Shown here: one piece after another, positions 1 to 6,300 of the stretch
How positions within the stretch are numbered: the first letter of the stretch is position 1
How the letters are laid out: each line of letters begins with the position of its first letter
Assembly (NCBI GenBank): GCA_003219355.1
Contig: QHOQ01000158.1
Span: forward strand, 1-7,735
Source: Verrucomicrobiota bacterium
GTDB taxonomy: Bacteria; Verrucomicrobiota; Verrucomicrobiia; Chthoniobacterales; UBA10450
Direction: 5' to 3'
DNA length: 7,735 bases
Notes under the pieces: generated by a model
What the model was told of the DNA's origin: nothing
What the model saw: the letters and a program-made list of their open reading frames with translations, nothing else
The model's database searches: none
Position numbers and translations under genes: made by a program

Positions 1-27
1 ATTTTCGGGTAATCTTCAGCAACTCAC

Positions 28-46
28 ATAAAATACGCCATTTTAT
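28..46 (-). terminator. AT-rich palindrome at the kinase-murQ stop codon
   Basis: ATAAAAT (28-34) and ATTTTAT (40-46) form a 7-bp A/T-only stem around a 5-nt loop that overlaps the TAA stop at 43-45. Such a stem is weak and there is no clean U-run after it, so this is at best a poor terminator. Confidence 0.18.
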
Positions 47-1812
47 TTATCGATCTTGTCCACAACGGCGCGCAGATTCCAGTCGTTCGCTTTAAGTTGT
101 TGGCGCGCCGATTCGTAATCCGACCTCGACAATTGAGCAACCAAGCGAATCGCACGGTCACGCAGTTTCGAATTCGACGCGTGTAGATCAACCATCAAGT
201 TGCCGCGCACTTTGCCGAGCGCCACCATCGCTCCCGTGCTGATAATGTTGAGCGCCACCTTCGTGGCTGTGCCCGCCTTCAACCTGGTCGATCCGGTGAG
301 AACTTCCGGTCCAACCGCGAGATTGATTGCAAGATCGACAATTACCTTTTGCGAACCTGACGGATTGCAGGTTAGCAAAATAGTCTTTGCGCCTATCGAC
401 TTCGACCGCGCAAGCGCGCCGAGGACAAAAGGCGTTCGCCCACTGGCTGTGATACCAATCACAACGTCAATTCCTTTAACGCTGCGCTCATCCAGGGCCA
501 ACGCGCCGCCACCTTTCTCGTCTTCCGCACCTTCGACGGATCGATAGAGCGCCGTTACCCCGCCGGCGATCACTGCCTGCACCAGATCGGTTGGCGCGCC
601 GAAGGTCGGCGGGATTTCGCTCGCATCGAGCACCCCAATACGCCCGCTGCTGCCCGCGCCGACATAAAACAGGCGGCCGCCATTTCGCAACGATTCGCTA
701 ACGATTTCAATGGCGCGGGCAAGATCGGCAATCGCGTTTCGCAGGGCTTCCTGCACAGATTTTTCCTCCTCGACAAAGAGCTCGACTAAGGCGCGCGGAC
801 TTAGTTCTTCCAGATTCTCCGAACGGGGATTGCGCTGTTCGGTTAGTGCGGCAGCCAGAGTGTCAATTTTGCTTTCGGGAAGCCTTGATTGGAAAATGAC
901 ATGATCGCTCAGATCTGCCGCCAACCACGCCGCACCAAGCTCGGGCGCGCGCTCCACAGTCGCCACGCGAGCGTCGGGAAGATTCTTCTTTAGTCTGCGT
1001 CGAAATGCGTGCGTGTAGATCGAGTCGCGATGAAAAAGTCCGCCGAGGAGCATGACCTTCGGCGCAAGCAGATGAAGCCTGGACGCGACTGCCTCTGTGT
1101 TTTCGCTCAGGACCTGGGCGCCGTTTTCTACAATTTCTGTCACGCGCGCATCGCCCCTGGCTGCGGCTTCAAAAACGATCGGCGCGAGCATCGCGATCTC
1201 CATTTTGTCCGCTGTCTCGGCCCAGCGAACAACTTCATCAAGATTATTCAACGAAAGTGCATGCAAGACTTTCGCCGCGAACTGCATCTCGCCGCGGTGC
1301 AAATCGTATTCATGCAAGAGCAGGCGCAGCGCCTGAATGGAAAGAAAATAACCGCCGCCTGCGTCGCCGAGGATGTGTCCCCAACCACCCGCGTTCTCGA
1401 TTTTGTCGCCCCGTCGCCCCGTAACCGAGGAGCCACTTCCGGCATTGACGACTATTCCGTCCCCATTTCCGAGGGCAGCCGCAAGGCCAGATTCACGATC
1501 GCTGCCAGTAACGATTCTGGCCTTTGGCCAGATTTCGGCGCAGAGCCGGGAAAGCGATTCTCGATCTTCGGTAGTCCCACAGCCGGCAAGAAAGATTCCA
1601 GCACGATCGATCTCGCTCGGAAGTTCGCCGAAGATCGCTCTCAGGCGATCTGGTGTTTCCAACCGGAAGTTTGAGGGGGGCAGTCTTCCTTGATCGAGAA
1701 TGCGCAGTTGTGCGCCGGGATCGGCGCCACCGATTCCAGTTCGTTCGACCAAAACCCAGGCGGTCTTAGTGCCGCCGCCTTCCACGCCCACGATTTTCTC
1801 GCTCCGCTCCAT
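43..1812 (-). CDS. murQ: Bifunctional BadF/BcrAD-type sugar kinase - MurNAc-6-phosphate etherase (MurQ) fusion
   Basis: A 589-residue two-domain cytosolic protein with no signal peptide or membrane segment. Residues 5-300 are a BadF/BadG/BcrA/BcrD (GlcNAc-kinase-like, actin-fold) ATPase: phosphate-1 loop GVEGGGTKT at 9-17, second glycine loop NAGSGSS at 123-129, and LLGG near 255-258. Residues 324-589 are MurQ: TEQRNP at 324-329, sugar-phosphate loop GAGSSGR at 385-391, DASEIPPTFG with E399 matching catalytic Glu83 of E. coli MurQ, and GAED with E430 matching Glu114. ASGRTP (456-461), GPEVLTGSTRLKAGTA (501-516) and a short helical tail follow. Known chemistry: MurQ converts MurNAc-6-phosphate to GlcNAc-6-phosphate plus D-lactate. 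BadF-family MurK of Clostridium phosphorylates MurNAc and GlcNAc. Inference: kinase and etherase act in sequence in peptidoglycan recycling without a PTS transporter. The start follows from the kinase N-terminus. The kinase substrate could instead be GlcNAc only. Confidence 0.93.
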   Translation of the reverse strand: MERSEKIVGVEGGGTKTAWVLVERTGIGGADPGAQLRILDQGRLPPSNFRLETPDRLRAIFGELPSEIDRAGIFLAGCGTTEDRESLSRLCAEIWPKARIVTGSDRESGLAAALGNGDGIVVNAGSGSSVTGRRGDKIENAGGWGHILGDAGGGYFLSIQALRLLLHEYDLHRGEMQFAAKVLHALSLNNLDEVVRWAETADKMEIAMLAPIVFEAAARGDARVTEIVENGAQVLSENTEAVASRLHLLAPKVMLLGGLFHRDSIYTHAFRRRLKKNLPDARVATVERAPELGAAWLAADLSDHVIFQSRLPESKIDTLAAALTEQRNPRSENLEELSPRALVELFVEEEKSVQEALRNAIADLARAIEIVSESLRNGGRLFYVGAGSSGRIGVLDASEIPPTFGAPTDLVQAVIAGGVTALYRSVEGAEDEKGGGALALDERSVKGIDVVIGITASGRTPFVLGALARSKSIGAKTILLTCNPSGSQKVIVDLAINLAVGPEVLTGSTRLKAGTATKVALNIISTGAMVALGKVRGNLMVDLHASNSKLRDRAIRLVAQLSRSDYESARQQLKANDWNLRAVVDKIDK

Positions 1813-1840
1813 TGCCGAGGATTCGACCGACTTATATCAT
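1812..1840 (+). promoter_or_regulatory. Candidate sigma70-type promoter for ligA
   Basis: TTGCCG at 1812-1817 (4 of 6 to TTGACA), exactly 17 bp, then TATCAT at 1835-1840 (5 of 6 to TATAAT). The usual start point, 6-7 nt past the -10, would fall at about 1846-1847, on the ligA ATG. The transcript would then be leaderless, which fits the absence of a Shine-Dalgarno. The -35 lies over the first codon of the divergent gene. Confidence 0.45.
1831..1839 (-). promoter_or_regulatory. Candidate extended -10 promoter for kinase-murQ
   Basis: Read on the minus strand, TGATATAAG is an extended -10 (TGn followed by TATAAG, 5 of 6 to TATAAT). No good -35 is seen at 16-18 bp, which is usual for extended -10 promoters. 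Transcription would start near 1824, leaving about 12 nt of leader before the ATG at 1812. It shares bases 1835-1836 with the ligA -10 on the other strand. Confidence 0.4.
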
Positions 1841-1845
1841 CCCAC

Positions 1846-4002
1846 ATGACTGCGGAAGAAACGCAAGCGACAAAACGTGCCGCGGAATTGCGTCGCAAAA
1901 TCGAAGAGCACGACCGCCGTTACTACGAGGAAGCCGCGCCGATAATCAGCGACCGCGAATACGACCTGCTTTACCAGGAGCTTGTCGATCTTGAGAAGCA
2001 GTTTCCCGAGCTGATTACACCGGATTCGCCGACGCAACGCGTTGGCGGCAAGCCGCTGGAGGCGTTTTCACAAATCGAGCATCGCGTCCCGATGCTCAGT
2101 CTCGACAACACTTATTCGGAGCAGGAGGTCGTCAGTTTTTACAAACGAATCAGCCGCCTGTTGCCGGACGAAACAATTCCGGTCGTGATCGAGCCAAAAG
2201 TGGATGGCGTCGCCGTGTCGCTGCTTTACGAAGATGGGAAGCTCACGTACGCGGCCACACGGGGCGACGGATTTGTGGGCGATGATATCACCCAAAATAT
2301 CAAAACCATCCGCTCGGTGCCGGCGCGATTGCCCGGCGCGGCGCCGAAAGTTTTCGAGGTGCGCGGCGAGGTTTACATGGACAAGAGCGGCTTCGCGAAA
2401 TTGAACGAGGACAGAAAGAAAGAAGGCAAACCGCTGTTCGCGAATCCGCGCAATGCGGCAGCCGGCTCATTGAAGCATCTCGATCCGAGCATCGTCGCGA
2501 AACGACCGCTCGGCATTGTGTTTTACGGCACGGGCGGGGTGGACGATGTCGATCTCAAAAAACACTCGGATTTGTTTCCGTTGCTGAAAAAGCTCGGATT
2601 GCCCCACAGTGAACGCTGGTGGTGCGCAGAGTCGCTCAAGGAAGTTTTAGGTGCGATCCACGAGCTCGATCACATCCGGGCGCGGTTCGTTTATCAAACC
2701 GATGGCGCTGTTATAAAAGTGGATTCATTCGAGCAACGGGAACGGCTCGGCTTCACCGCCAAATCCCCACGCTGGGCGATCGCCTACAAATATGCGGCCG
2801 AACGAGTCGAAACGCGTTTGAAAGACATCATCATCCAGGTCGGTCGCACCGGAATTTTGACACCGGTTGCCGTGCTCGAACCGGTGCTGGTAAGCGGGAG
2901 CACAGTGGGCCGCGCGACTCTGCACAATGAGGATGAAATCAAACGCAAAGACATCCGCATCGGCGACACAGTTGTGGTCGAGAAAGCTGGTGAAGTGATC
3001 CCAGCGGTAATCGAGGTAATGAAATCGAAGCGGCTGCGCAGCGCCAAGCCGTTCGATTTCTTCAAACACATTCACGGCAAATGCCCTGTCTGTGGCGGTC
3101 CCGTGCGGCGCGATCCGCAATTTGTGGCCTGGCGCTGCGAAAACATTCAGTGCCCAGCTCAAACGACGCGGCGAGTGGAATTTTTTGCGGCGCGCAGCGC
3201 CCTCGATATCGAAAGCATCGGCGGAATCGTTGCCGACAAATTAGTCGAGCGCGGTTTTATACGTGAGCCGATGGATTTGTTTGACTTGAAAACCGAGCAG
3301 CTTGCGACGTTGAACCTTGGCACTGAGGAAGCGCCGCGAGTTTTCGGCCAGAAGAACGCGACTAAAGCCATTCATGCGATCGAGCGGGCGAAAACTTTGC
3401 CCCTTTCGCGCTGGCTCTTCGCCCTCGCAATTCCTGATGTCGGAAAAACGACGGCGATGCAGTTGGCGCGCTTCCATGAAACGATCGAGGATGTCGCGGA
3501 CTCACAATTGCTACGGGACGTTCTGACCTATCGCGAAAGCAGCGACCAGAATCGCGAGCAAATCGCCAATCGTTTGATCGAGGCGGGGTTCGCTGAGAAG
3601 TCGAAAAGCAAAGCTGAAAAGGACGGAATCGTGACCGAGGTCGGACCGGTAGTCGCGAAAAGCGTTGTTGCCTTTTTTGAGGCGGAAGCCGGCAGCAAAA
3701 TTCTGCGCCGAATGAAACAGCTGCACATTTCTCCCAAGAGCGAAAAAATTTCGGCGAGAAAAGCGGCAAAGCTGCCGCTGGCTGAGAAAATTTTTGTACT
3801 TACCGGTGCTCTGCCTTCGATGACGCGCGAGGAAGCGACGGCAAAGATCGAAACGCTTGGCGGCAATGTTAGCGGCAGCGTGAGCAAGAAAACTGATTAC
3901 GTTCTGGCGGGCGCCGAGCCTGGCAGCAAATTCGAGAAAGCGAAAAAACTTGGTATTCGCATTCTCACCGAGGCGGAATTTCGGAAAATGCTGGAGCGCT
4001 GA
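1846..4002 (+). CDS. ligA: NAD-dependent DNA ligase LigA
   Basis: A 718-residue NAD-dependent DNA ligase that seals nicks in replication and repair. Domains in order: Ia region with YY (26-27) and ISDREYD (34-40), which binds NMN; adenylation domain with the AMP-accepting K118 in EPKVDG; RGE at 173-175; K290 in VIKVD; OB fold from about 325; zinc finger with C413, C416, C431 and C436; helix-hairpin-helix domain about 445-625; BRCT domain about 643-718. The family is usually around 670 residues. The excess is mostly in the HhH region, where about 35 extra charged residues lie near 556-592, between the VGKTTA and VGPVVA motifs. The ATG at 1846 is preferred over an upstream in-frame ATG at 1690, because the 52 extra residues would overlap the divergent kinase-murQ gene and do not look like ligase. 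No Shine-Dalgarno sequence is visible. The gene is convergent with the next gene, 15 bp between stop codons. Confidence 0.97.
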   Translation: MTAEETQATKRAAELRRKIEEHDRRYYEEAAPIISDREYDLLYQELVDLEKQFPELITPDSPTQRVGGKPLEAFSQIEHRVPMLSLDNTYSEQEVVSFYKRISRLLPDETIPVVIEPKVDGVAVSLLYEDGKLTYAATRGDGFVGDDITQNIKTIRSVPARLPGAAPKVFEVRGEVYMDKSGFAKLNEDRKKEGKPLFANPRNAAAGSLKHLDPSIVAKRPLGIVFYGTGGVDDVDLKKHSDLFPLLKKLGLPHSERWWCAESLKEVLGAIHELDHIRARFVYQTDGAVIKVDSFEQRERLGFTAKSPRWAIAYKYAAERVETRLKDIIIQVGRTGILTPVAVLEPVLVSGSTVGRATLHNEDEIKRKDIRIGDTVVVEKAGEVIPAVIEVMKSKRLRSAKPFDFFKHIHGKCPVCGGPVRRDPQFVAWRCENIQCPAQTTRRVEFFAARSALDIESIGGIVADKLVERGFIREPMDLFDLKTEQLATLNLGTEEAPRVFGQKNATKAIHAIERAKTLPLSRWLFALAIPDVGKTTAMQLARFHETIEDVADSQLLRDVLTYRESSDQNREQIANRLIEAGFAEKSKSKAEKDGIVTEVGPVVAKSVVAFFEAEAGSKILRRMKQLHISPKSEKISARKAAKLPLAEKIFVLTGALPSMTREEATAKIETLGGNVSGSVSKKTDYVLAGAEPGSKFEKAKKLGIRILTEAEFRKMLER

Positions 4003-4017
4003 CTGCGTCGCTGGACC

Positions 4018-5106
4018 TCAGGGCGTGCGTCGCGCCTCAGAATCGAGCTTGAGCGGAATTGCCTGGTTCGTTATCGTTGGTGCAGCAATTAGCGGCGGAT
4101 ACTGACTGGCCGGATGGATCTCAGCCTGCACGTTAAACGTCAGTTTCTCGTTGCCTCGGATCACTGTGATCGGAACGGTGTCTCCAGCCGTGATGAAAAA
4201 CGAAGCATCCAGCACGTCTTCCGGTTGAGTTACTTTTTTTCGTCCCACTCGCAGGAGAATGTCCCCCGGTTTGATACCGGAATTGGCCGCTGGAGTGCCG
4301 TCCATGATTTGCGTCATTTCTGCTCGTGAACCTTCCACTGCCGTCGGTGCCTCGGAAACATTGATCCCGATCCAACCGTGTCTGGCTTCGCCGAAACGGA
4401 CAAAATCGCCGTGGATTTTCTCGGCCGCTTCGATTGGCACTGCATAACACGAAGAGTTATTTTCAAGGCTGCTGACCAGGATGCCGACGACCTCGCCTTT
4501 CATGTTCAAGAGCGGCGCGCCAGCCTCTCCCCGCTGTGTGGGAAGATTGACCCGCAAGTGCGTGGTCGAAAAATAACGGCCGAGGTATTTCCGATCAAAG
4601 CCTGCGACCATTCCGAAACTCGGTGTTTCCGGCAAATCCAATGGATAACCAATCGTAACGACGGGTGTTGCCACTCCCAGCTCCTCGGATTTCCCAATCG
4701 GCAGCGCGGGCGTTGCGACATCTGTCTTCAATATAGCCATGCCGCTGCGAACATCGGCCAAAACCTGGCGCGCGGGATATTGTTTGCCATTAAACTCAAC
4801 ACTGAAATTTCCCGCTTCACCTCCGACTGTATACGCAGTGTAAAGGGTTCCGGTCGGATCGATAAAAAATCCGGTGCCCGAAATTTCGCAGTGCTCGTCA
4901 ACACCGTGAATTTTGACAACAGCTTTGGCGGCACGCTCAAAGATCTCCTTCACCTGACGGCTGACTGCCGTGGCGGATTCCTCTTGAGCATCAACGATGG
5001 AGACCACCGAAAGCAGACTTAGCGCGACGGCGAGTCTACGGACGGAGGCGAAATGAAACCGGAAAAGGAATTCCGGCGCGCGACTAAAATCTGAAAGTCG
5101 GCTCAT
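4018..5106 (-). CDS. Secreted HtrA/DegP-like PDZ protein lacking the catalytic triad (predicted pseudoprotease)
   Basis: A 362-residue protein with a signal peptide (basic stretch RR 23-24, hydrophobic 25-38, likely cleavage after VDA at about 40), so probably periplasmic. Residues about 50-235 follow the S1C (HtrA) protease fold: GTGFFIDPTG at 77-86, SGMAILK at 121-127, TIGYPLDLPE at 151-160, RGEAGAPLLN at 192-201, GEVVGI at 204-209. By motif alignment to DegP, the catalytic His position is Thr93, Asp is Gly122 and Ser is Ala195, so all three are lost although the framework is intact. One PDZ domain spans about 243-330, with a WIGI carboxylate-binding loop at 245-248. Only two cysteines exist, C73 and C220, a possible disulfide. 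The gene overlaps the putative anti-sigma gene by 23 nt, suggesting coupled translation. There is no other in-frame ATG until residue 123. Role inferred: PDZ-based sensor or chaperone in the sigma pathway rather than a protease. Confidence 0.88.
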   Translation of the reverse strand: MSRLSDFSRAPEFLFRFHFASVRRLAVALSLLSVVSIVDAQEESATAVSRQVKEIFERAAKAVVKIHGVDEHCEISGTGFFIDPTGTLYTAYTVGGEAGNFSVEFNGKQYPARQVLADVRSGMAILKTDVATPALPIGKSEELGVATPVVTIGYPLDLPETPSFGMVAGFDRKYLGRYFSTTHLRVNLPTQRGEAGAPLLNMKGEVVGILVSSLENNSSCYAVPIEAAEKIHGDFVRFGEARHGWIGINVSEAPTAVEGSRAEMTQIMDGTPAANSGIKPGDILLRVGRKKVTQPEDVLDASFFITAGDTVPITVIRGNEKLTFNVQAEIHPASQYPPLIAAPTITNQAIPLKLDSEARRTP

Positions 5107-5575
5107 AACTCACAGGGACGCTATCAAGCACGTAGCGCGGCGGGGCGGCCCGGTGAGTGTGGGCGCTTTCATTCAAACTACGGAGCGGCTGCGTCCTGAA
5201 GATCCCCGTGGCCACCGGGGATGCGAGCGTCCATTCCCCCTCCGTCTTCACTGCAGCGGATAGCGCGGGCTCGTTCTGGAGAGCGGCGACAGTGGCGGTC
5301 CCCGGTTCCTGATAAATTTTCAATGAAATAACTGCCGCGCAAACCAACACCGCGGCGATGGCCGCTGGGTAGGAGGTGACGGAACGAACATTCAACCGGA
5401 ACATGAAGTCCTGAGTGCGTTCCAGAAGAATCCGCCAGAGCGGTTCACGGAGCAATTCATCGCGCTGCCGCCGATGGAACTCATGCAGGAAATTTTCGAA
5501 ATAGCTAGGAGGCGGTTGCTCGAAGCACTTCAACCGAAGGAGTCTTGCAATTTCGTTGTCGTTAAATTCGTCCAT
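5084..5575 (-). CDS. Single-pass membrane protein, putative anti-sigma factor
   Basis: A 163-residue protein with one predicted transmembrane helix at about 69-86. The N-terminal part, about 68 residues, is charged, with a short motif QPPPSYFENFLHEFHRRQR at 20-38; by topology it should be cytoplasmic. The C-terminal part, about 75 residues, is low in recognisable structure and should be periplasmic. I assign anti-sigma mainly by position, 11 bp after the ECF sigma stop, and by topology. It has no HxxxCxxC zinc anti-sigma motif; its cysteines are C17 and C79. The protein ends in FRF, an aromatic C-terminus like those bound by DegS-type PDZ domains, and the next gene encodes a PDZ protein. It overlaps that gene by 23 nt. 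No Shine-Dalgarno sequence precedes the ATG. It could be another sigma-linked membrane protein. Confidence 0.65.
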   Translation of the reverse strand: MDEFNDNEIARLLRLKCFEQPPPSYFENFLHEFHRRQRDELLREPLWRILLERTQDFMFRLNVRSVTSYPAAIAAVLVCAAVISLKIYQEPGTATVAALQNEPALSAAVKTEGEWTLASPVATGIFRTQPLRSLNESAHTHRAAPPRYVLDSVPVSYEPTFRF

Positions 5576-5586
5576 TGCAGCGCGGG

Positions 5587-6183
5587 TTAACCAACGGGGT
5601 TTTTTCTGAATTCGTCCAGATAATTTTGCAGTTGCCGATTCGCGTAGAAGAGCCTCGAACGTACTGTTCCCTCCGAAACACGCAAGATCTTACTGATCTC
5701 AGCGTGGGGCATCCCCTGGATATGGAACATGGTGACCACAGCTCTGTGTTCATCAGACAATTTCATCATAGCCTCGTTCAATCTTCGCTGCAGTTCAGAA
5801 AGGTCTGCTTCCCGCACCGGACTGCTCGTCGCGGTCAGTTCGAGAAACTCTTTGTCATTTTGGATACTGGCATCGACATCGTCCAGACTAAGATGAAAAC
5901 GGCGGCCGCGTTTTTTTAGAAAATTCAGTGTCATGTTGACCGCGATCGAGTGGATCCAAGTATAAAACGAGGACTTGCCGCGGAATCCGCGGATCGCTTT
6001 GTACGCTTTGGAAAAAATGTCTTGCAACAGATCATTGGTGTCTTCGTGGTTCGAGGTCATGTTGTAAACCAGACCGTAAAGGCGCGGCGTGTACTTGACC
6101 ACGAGTTGATCGAACGCGCCGGCATCTCCCGATTGCGTGCGCGCCACCAACTGCTGATCTTCATCCGTTTTTGGCTTCTCCAT
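5587..6183 (-). CDS. RNA polymerase ECF-family sigma factor (RpoE-like)
   Basis: An extracytoplasmic-function sigma factor of 198 residues from the ATG at 6183. Region sigma-2 spans about 21-92: it begins GDAGAFDQLV and includes NHEDTNDLLQDIF, which holds the core-binding and -10-recognition helices, followed by the SSFYTWIHSIAVN segment. Region sigma-4 spans about 134-192, with LSDEHRAVV and a helix-turn-helix at about 158-181 (HAEISKILRVSEGTVRSRL) that reads the -35. No N-terminal or C-terminal extra domain is seen. The frame stays open upstream to an ATG at 6273 and a TTG at 6300, directly after the preceding stop. I chose 6183 because conserved sequence begins just after it and the upstream codons have lower third-position GC, about half by hand count. 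None of the three starts has a convincing Shine-Dalgarno. It is followed by the putative anti-sigma gene, and probably directs stress-responsive transcription of its own operon. Confidence 0.94.
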   Translation of the reverse strand: MEKPKTDEDQQLVARTQSGDAGAFDQLVVKYTPRLYGLVYNMTSNHEDTNDLLQDIFSKAYKAIRGFRGKSSFYTWIHSIAVNMTLNFLKKRGRRFHLSLDDVDASIQNDKEFLELTATSSPVREADLSELQRRLNEAMMKLSDEHRAVVTMFHIQGMPHAEISKILRVSEGTVRSRLFYANRQLQNYLDEFRKNPVG

Positions 6184-6300
6184 CGCGTCGCGCTTAGATT
6201 TAGCACGAGCATCGAGACCGGACGATAACAAATCGGAAATCCGGCGAGCAGGCAATGCGATAGACGGATTCATCTTCTTCAATGTGGCCGCGCGAATCAA
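6184..6300 (-). other. In-frame open stretch upstream of the sigma factor, coding status unclear
   Basis: This 117-nt stretch between the zinc peptidase stop and the preferred sigma start is open in the sigma frame. Starting at the ATG at 6273 it would add 30 residues, or 39 from the TTG at 6300. The encoded sequence is not part of the sigma fold as I know it, and its third-position GC is lower than in the sigma core. It is either an N-terminal extension or a leader. I found no convincing promoter or hairpin inside it. Confidence 0.4.

Noticed and set aside
1009..1674. Plus-strand open frame of 221 codons
   Set aside because: It lies antisense inside the kinase-murQ gene, whose protein is clearly recognisable, and its translation shows no family features.
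1690..1845. Upstream ATG giving LigA 52 extra N-terminal residues
   Set aside because: It would overlap the 5' end of the divergent kinase-murQ gene, the extra residues have no ligase character, and the family N-terminus begins just after the ATG at 1846.
2725..3162. Minus-strand open frame of 145 codons
   Set aside because: It is antisense within the ligA adenylation/OB region, which is conserved on the other strand.
4021..4037. Hairpin GGCG/CGCC as terminator of ligA
   Set aside because: The stem is only 4-5 bp with a 7-nt loop and is not followed by a T-run.
4378..5022. Plus-strand open frame of 214 codons
   Set aside because: It is antisense to the HtrA-like gene and its translation looks like a random frame (scattered Cys/Arg, no domain).
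5585..5592. Palindrome GGTTAACC at the sigma stop codon
   Set aside because: An 8-bp palindrome overlapping a stop codon is expected by chance and there is no second copy nearby.
6184..6300. Possible internal promoter just before the sigma gene
   Set aside because: The best pair of boxes (TTGCCT and TGTTAT) needs a 19-bp spacer, and no ECF-type GAAC/CGTC pair is present.
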